A stretch of DNA of 15,525 nt, from NCBI GenBank assembly GCA_017858295.1, contig JAFMBU010000022.1, forward strand, positions 1 through 15,525, written 5' to 3'. The DNA is from Porticoccaceae bacterium. Its GTDB lineage: Bacteria; Pseudomonadota; Gammaproteobacteria; Pseudomonadales; Porticoccaceae. The position numbers and the translations under genes are program-made. This document shows, in pieces, positions 13,085 through 15,525 of the stretch. Below the pieces are notes generated by a model, which was not told where the DNA came from, searched no databases, and saw only the letters and a list, made by a program, of their open reading frames with translations. The first letter of the stretch is position 1, and each line of letters begins with the position of its first letter.

Positions 13085-13837
13085 CTAGGAAGCGGCTGGG
13101 GCAAAAGAAACCGACTTCAATACCTGCCATGTAGTCCCTTTAAGCTGCGGCGTTTCGATCATATTACTCAGGGATGGCACCAGCAATGCAGTGGTCTCAG
13201 GGGTCAAAGCCAGAGAGCCAAAAGTCGATTGTTCGCTGCGCTGTTGTGCGCTCAGCAGCCAGTCGGCGGCGCCATCCCCGAGGAGTAATATATATTTAAC
13301 CGGCCGGGCTTTAAGTCGTGCTTGAATTAGAGTGGCAAGAAACTCGCGCACTTCATTTTCGTCACCATCGGCATTGGGATAAGGCGGCCATTCAACCAGA
13401 TCCATCTGCGGCAGGCGATGAATAGCGCAGCCCACAGCATTGAGGATATTGGTCAACAGTTGCATTTGATCACCGTCCGCCAGCGCCCCTTCAACAGCAC
13501 TGCAAACCAGAACCTCTGAGTTGGGCTGCCAAAGGGAGAACTTTACTTCGATCAGTTCTGTCTCTGTCTTAGGTTCTGGCGTGGCACTAACAGTCGCCTT
13601 TACAGGAGCAGCAATTGCAGATGCCTGTTTAGGCGCAACCGGCTTATCAAAATTGAGATTCATGCGCGCTGCTACATCGACAGTTTTGCGGTCGACAACA
13701 GCTTCTTCTGCATCGTCTAGAGAGCGATCATTAAATGCCACAGCAGGGGCTTCATCAACTAACAATACAGACTCTTTCGGCACATATTGCACTATGCCGA
13801 GAGTCTGTAAATAGTATGCCTGCTGGCTGGGCTGCAT
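13085..13837 (-). CDS. holD: Probable DNA polymerase III psi subunit (HolD-like)
   Basis: Psi links the clamp-loader complex to chi and so to SSB. I infer psi from three things. The N-terminus AYYLQTLGIVQYVPK resembles the chi-binding N-terminal peptide of psi (E. coli LQQLGITQWSLRRP). The gene lies directly before rimI, as holD does in E. coli. The C-terminal half (about 95-250) contains KYILLLGDGAADWLL and PSLSNMIETPQLKGTTWQVL, which resemble uracil-DNA-glycosylase-fold elements; psi has that fold without activity. At 250 residues it is much longer than E. coli psi (137), because of a charged and Ala/Pro/Lys-rich linker at about 38-92. The start ATG (13837-13835) overlaps the leuA stop by one base (TAATG), suggesting coupled translation. 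The alternative is an uncharacterised UDG-fold protein. Confidence 0.6.
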   Translation of the reverse strand: MQPSQQAYYLQTLGIVQYVPKESVLLVDEAPAVAFNDRSLDDAEEAVVDRKTVDVAARMNLNFDKPVAPKQASAIAAPVKATVSATPEPKTETELIEVKFSLWQPNSEVLVCSAVEGALADGDQMQLLTNILNAVGCAIHRLPQMDLVEWPPYPNADGDENEVREFLATLIQARLKARPVKYILLLGDGAADWLLSAQQRSEQSTFGSLALTPETTALLVPSLSNMIETPQLKGTTWQVLKSVSFAPAAS

Positions 13838-15396
13838 TAGATGCCGCCCATCTGTGGATGTAAGCGGCCCGGGTTGCGCATTAGTGTTAAGGCATTTAAA
13901 TAGGCCTTGGCACTGGCCACCAGAATATCGGTGTCGGCGCCCTGACCATTGATAATGCGACCATCCTTTTCCAGTCGCACTGTGACACCACCCTGAGAGT
14001 CGGTGCCCTCAGTCACGGCATTGACCGAATAGAGCTGCAACTTACTGTCGCTGCTAACCAACTTTTCAATGGCGTTAAAGATCGCGTCTACTGCACCGTC
14101 GCCAGAGGCGTCGGCACTGTGCTGTTTATCCTGATAGGCAACAACGATTTTTGACTGCGGTGCCTGACCAGACTTGGACAGCACCTCTAAATCGATCAGC
14201 GTCAAAGCATCTTCCTCGGTACCCATCTGTGCGTCGGAAACCAGCGCCTGCAAATCCTCGTCGAAAATTTCGCGCTTCTTATCGGCAAGAGCTTTAAAGC
14301 GTTTAAACAGCTGGTTAAATTCTTCACTGCTATCAAACTTAATACCCAACTCGTCAAGACGTGACGATAGCGCGGCGCGACCGGATAACTTGCCCAGTGA
14401 CAACTTATTGGTGCTCCAGCCAACATCTTCGGCACGCATAATTTCGTAGGTTTCACGGAACTTCAAAATACCGTCCTGGTGAATACCTGATTCATGAGCA
14501 AAGGCATTGGCACCAACAATCGCTTTATTGGGCTGCACCGGGAAACCGGTAATACCTGAAACCAAACGTGAGGTGGGCACTATATGGGTTGCATCTATGT
14601 TGGTTTCCACTGGAAAGACATCTCGGCGTGTGCGAATTGCCATAACCAACTCTTCAAGCGCCGCATTGCCCGCGCGCTCGCCGAGACCATTGATCGTACA
14701 TTCAACCTGACGGGCTCCACTCTGGATTGCTGCCAAGCTGTTAGCCACGGCCAGACCCAGGTCATTGTGACAGTGCACCGAGAAAATCGCTTTGTCAGCA
14801 TTGGGCACAGTGTTCATTAGGCGCTTGATCATCGAAGCGTATTCGCTGGGATCTGAGTAGCCAACGGTATCCGGCAAATTGATTGTCCGTGCCCCGGCAT
14901 TAATGACCGCCTCGGTGATGCGACACATAAAATCAAACTCGGTGCGGCTGGCATCTTCGAGAGAGAACTCCACATCGTCAATTAAACTGCGAGCAATCTT
15001 TACCGCGCCAACCGCCTGCTCGAGAACCTGATCTGGCTCCATCTGCAGTTTGTGTTTCATATGAATCGGCGACGTGGCAATAAAAGTGTGAATACGGCCA
15101 GCATTTGCACCTTTAAGCGCTTCCGCAGCACGTTCTATATCACCGGCCACTGCGCGGGAAAGGCTGCAGATGCGGCTTTCCCTAACGCTGTTGGCAATCG
15201 CTTGAATAGCTTCAAAATCTCCCTGACTGGAAATTGCGAAACCGGCTTCGATCACATCGACGCGCATTTTTTCCAGCGCTATGGCGATCCGGACTTTTTC
15301 GTCTTTGGTCATGGATGCGCCGGGGCTCTGTTCACCGTCACGCAAAGTGGTATCAAAAATGATTAATTTTTCTTTGGGTTGCTCTGAGCTGTTCAT
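13837..15396 (-). CDS. leuA: 2-isopropylmalate synthase LeuA
   Basis: First committed step of leucine synthesis: acetyl-CoA plus 2-oxoisovalerate to 2-isopropylmalate, a cytoplasmic enzyme normally inhibited by leucine. The 519 residues match the type I bacterial enzyme (E. coli 523). The catalytic TIM barrel starts with FDTTLRDGEQSPG (Arg19, Asp20). Metal ligands are in HCHNDLG (His208, His210) and GLGERAGN (Asn244), and HESGIHQDG marks the subdomain. The C-terminal part (about 390-500) is the LeuA allosteric dimer domain, including GDGAVDAIFNAIEKLV. All active-site residues are present. The ATG at 15396 has a purine-rich AAGAGAAG upstream. It is first of the minus-strand run leuA-holD-rimI-nfeD-qmcA, with no leuB/C/D adjacent here. 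The leader contains an inverted repeat (15432-15459) but no leucine-codon leader peptide. Confidence 0.98.
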   Translation of the reverse strand: MNSSEQPKEKLIIFDTTLRDGEQSPGASMTKDEKVRIAIALEKMRVDVIEAGFAISSQGDFEAIQAIANSVRESRICSLSRAVAGDIERAAEALKGANAGRIHTFIATSPIHMKHKLQMEPDQVLEQAVGAVKIARSLIDDVEFSLEDASRTEFDFMCRITEAVINAGARTINLPDTVGYSDPSEYASMIKRLMNTVPNADKAIFSVHCHNDLGLAVANSLAAIQSGARQVECTINGLGERAGNAALEELVMAIRTRRDVFPVETNIDATHIVPTSRLVSGITGFPVQPNKAIVGANAFAHESGIHQDGILKFRETYEIMRAEDVGWSTNKLSLGKLSGRAALSSRLDELGIKFDSSEEFNQLFKRFKALADKKREIFDEDLQALVSDAQMGTEEDALTLIDLEVLSKSGQAPQSKIVVAYQDKQHSADASGDGAVDAIFNAIEKLVSSDSKLQLYSVNAVTEGTDSQGGVTVRLEKDGRIINGQGADTDILVASAKAYLNALTLMRNPGRLHPQMGGI

Positions 15397-15431
15397 ACTG
15401 TCTTCTCTTCCTAAAGGGAGCCATGCTTTCT

Positions 15432-15459
15432 GGCTAAATTAGCTAAACTAATTTCAGCC
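15432..15459 (-). promoter_or_regulatory. Inverted repeat/hairpin in the leuA leader
   Basis: GGCTAAATTAG (15432-15442) and CTAATTT-C-AGCC (15448-15459) can pair over 11 positions with one bulged C and a five-base loop, about 40-65 bases upstream of the leuA ATG. The stem is AT-rich in its centre and no T-run follows, so an operator or mRNA structure is more likely than a terminator. Confidence 0.4.
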
Positions 15460-15482
15460 GATCTGCTGCTAACTAATTTCAG
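15446..15482. repeat. 12-bp direct repeat upstream of leuA
   Basis: AACTAATTTCAG occurs at 15446-15457 and again at 15471-15482, 25 bases apart; flanking bases are also similar (GCTAA before each). The first copy is one arm of the leader hairpin. Two equally oriented sites about 2.4 helical turns apart could be binding sites for one regulator. Confidence 0.5.
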
Positions 15483-15488
15483 TGGCTC

Positions 15489-15494
15489 ATTGTA
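15489..15494 (-). promoter_or_regulatory. Candidate -10 element of the leuA promoter
   Basis: Minus-strand TACAAT (complement of 15489-15494) matches five of six -10 positions. No good -35 is found at 16-18 bases; the nearest candidate, CTGACC, is 21 bases away. If used, transcription would start near 15482 and the 12-bp repeats and hairpin would lie in the leader. Low confidence. Confidence 0.25.
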
Positions 15495-15525
15495 AAACGG
15501 ATCGGACCGCTGTGGGGTCAGAATT

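Noticed and set aside
15356..15424. Short minus-strand frame from ATG at 15424 as a leuA leader peptide
   Set aside because: It starts MAPFRKRRQY, lacks a leucine-codon cluster and overlaps the leuA start out of frame.

Overview
The window looks like chromosomal DNA of a free-living, probably marine gammaproteobacterium with roughly balanced base composition. I infer a relative of Pseudomonadales/Cellvibrionales (SAR92/OM60-like). The support is gene content and order: ssb and a YajR-like MFS gene divergent from uvrA (an order I recall from Pseudomonas), holD-rimI adjacency, a DUF3581 protein, and a RegB/RegA (RoxSR/PrrBA) redox pair. No tRNA, rRNA, CRISPR array or intact mobile element was seen, and no gene-free stretch exceeds 300 bases.

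Layout. 1-307 (minus): start of a Prx5-type peroxiredoxin cut by the window edge. 408-2289 (minus): MFS transporter then ssb. 2290-2526: divergent intergenic region with a good sigma70-like promoter for uvrA. 2527-5403 (plus): full-length uvrA, convergent with 5432-6530 (minus), a DUF2750-like gene followed by a DUF3581 gene. 6531-6710: regulatory region. 6711-10619 (plus): an apparent operon of an OprC/NosA-like TonB-dependent copper receptor, a RegB-like membrane histidine kinase and a RegA-like response regulator. 10658-15396 (minus): glycine-zipper lipoprotein, QmcA-like SPFH protein, NfeD partner, rimI, holD-like gene and leuA, transcribed from leuA leftward.

The most interesting unit is the receptor-kinase-regulator cluster. 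The kinase carries the RegB hallmarks (GGxxNPF quinone motif, HELGTPL H-box, a cysteine after the H-box helix). The regulator carries the RegA hallmark HTH (HRRTLQR). In front of the receptor gene lies a near-perfect palindrome, TGCGACAATTTGTCACA (6631-6647), that resembles a RegA/PrrA-type operator. It is centred about 44 bases upstream of the inferred start site of a promoter with a poor -35 and a good -10, the usual place for an activator. The receptor keeps the Met and His-x-Met copper ligands of OprC but lacks its Cys. I infer a redox-controlled, self-regulated copper-acquisition operon.

Other points: a 14-bp unit carrying the Shine-Dalgarno sequence is triplicated before nfeD; a 15-bp duplication forms the rimI tail; a 15-bp triplication lies in the ssb linker; a minus-strand terminator is embedded in the end of the response-regulator gene; leuA and the holD-like gene overlap by one base (TAATG).
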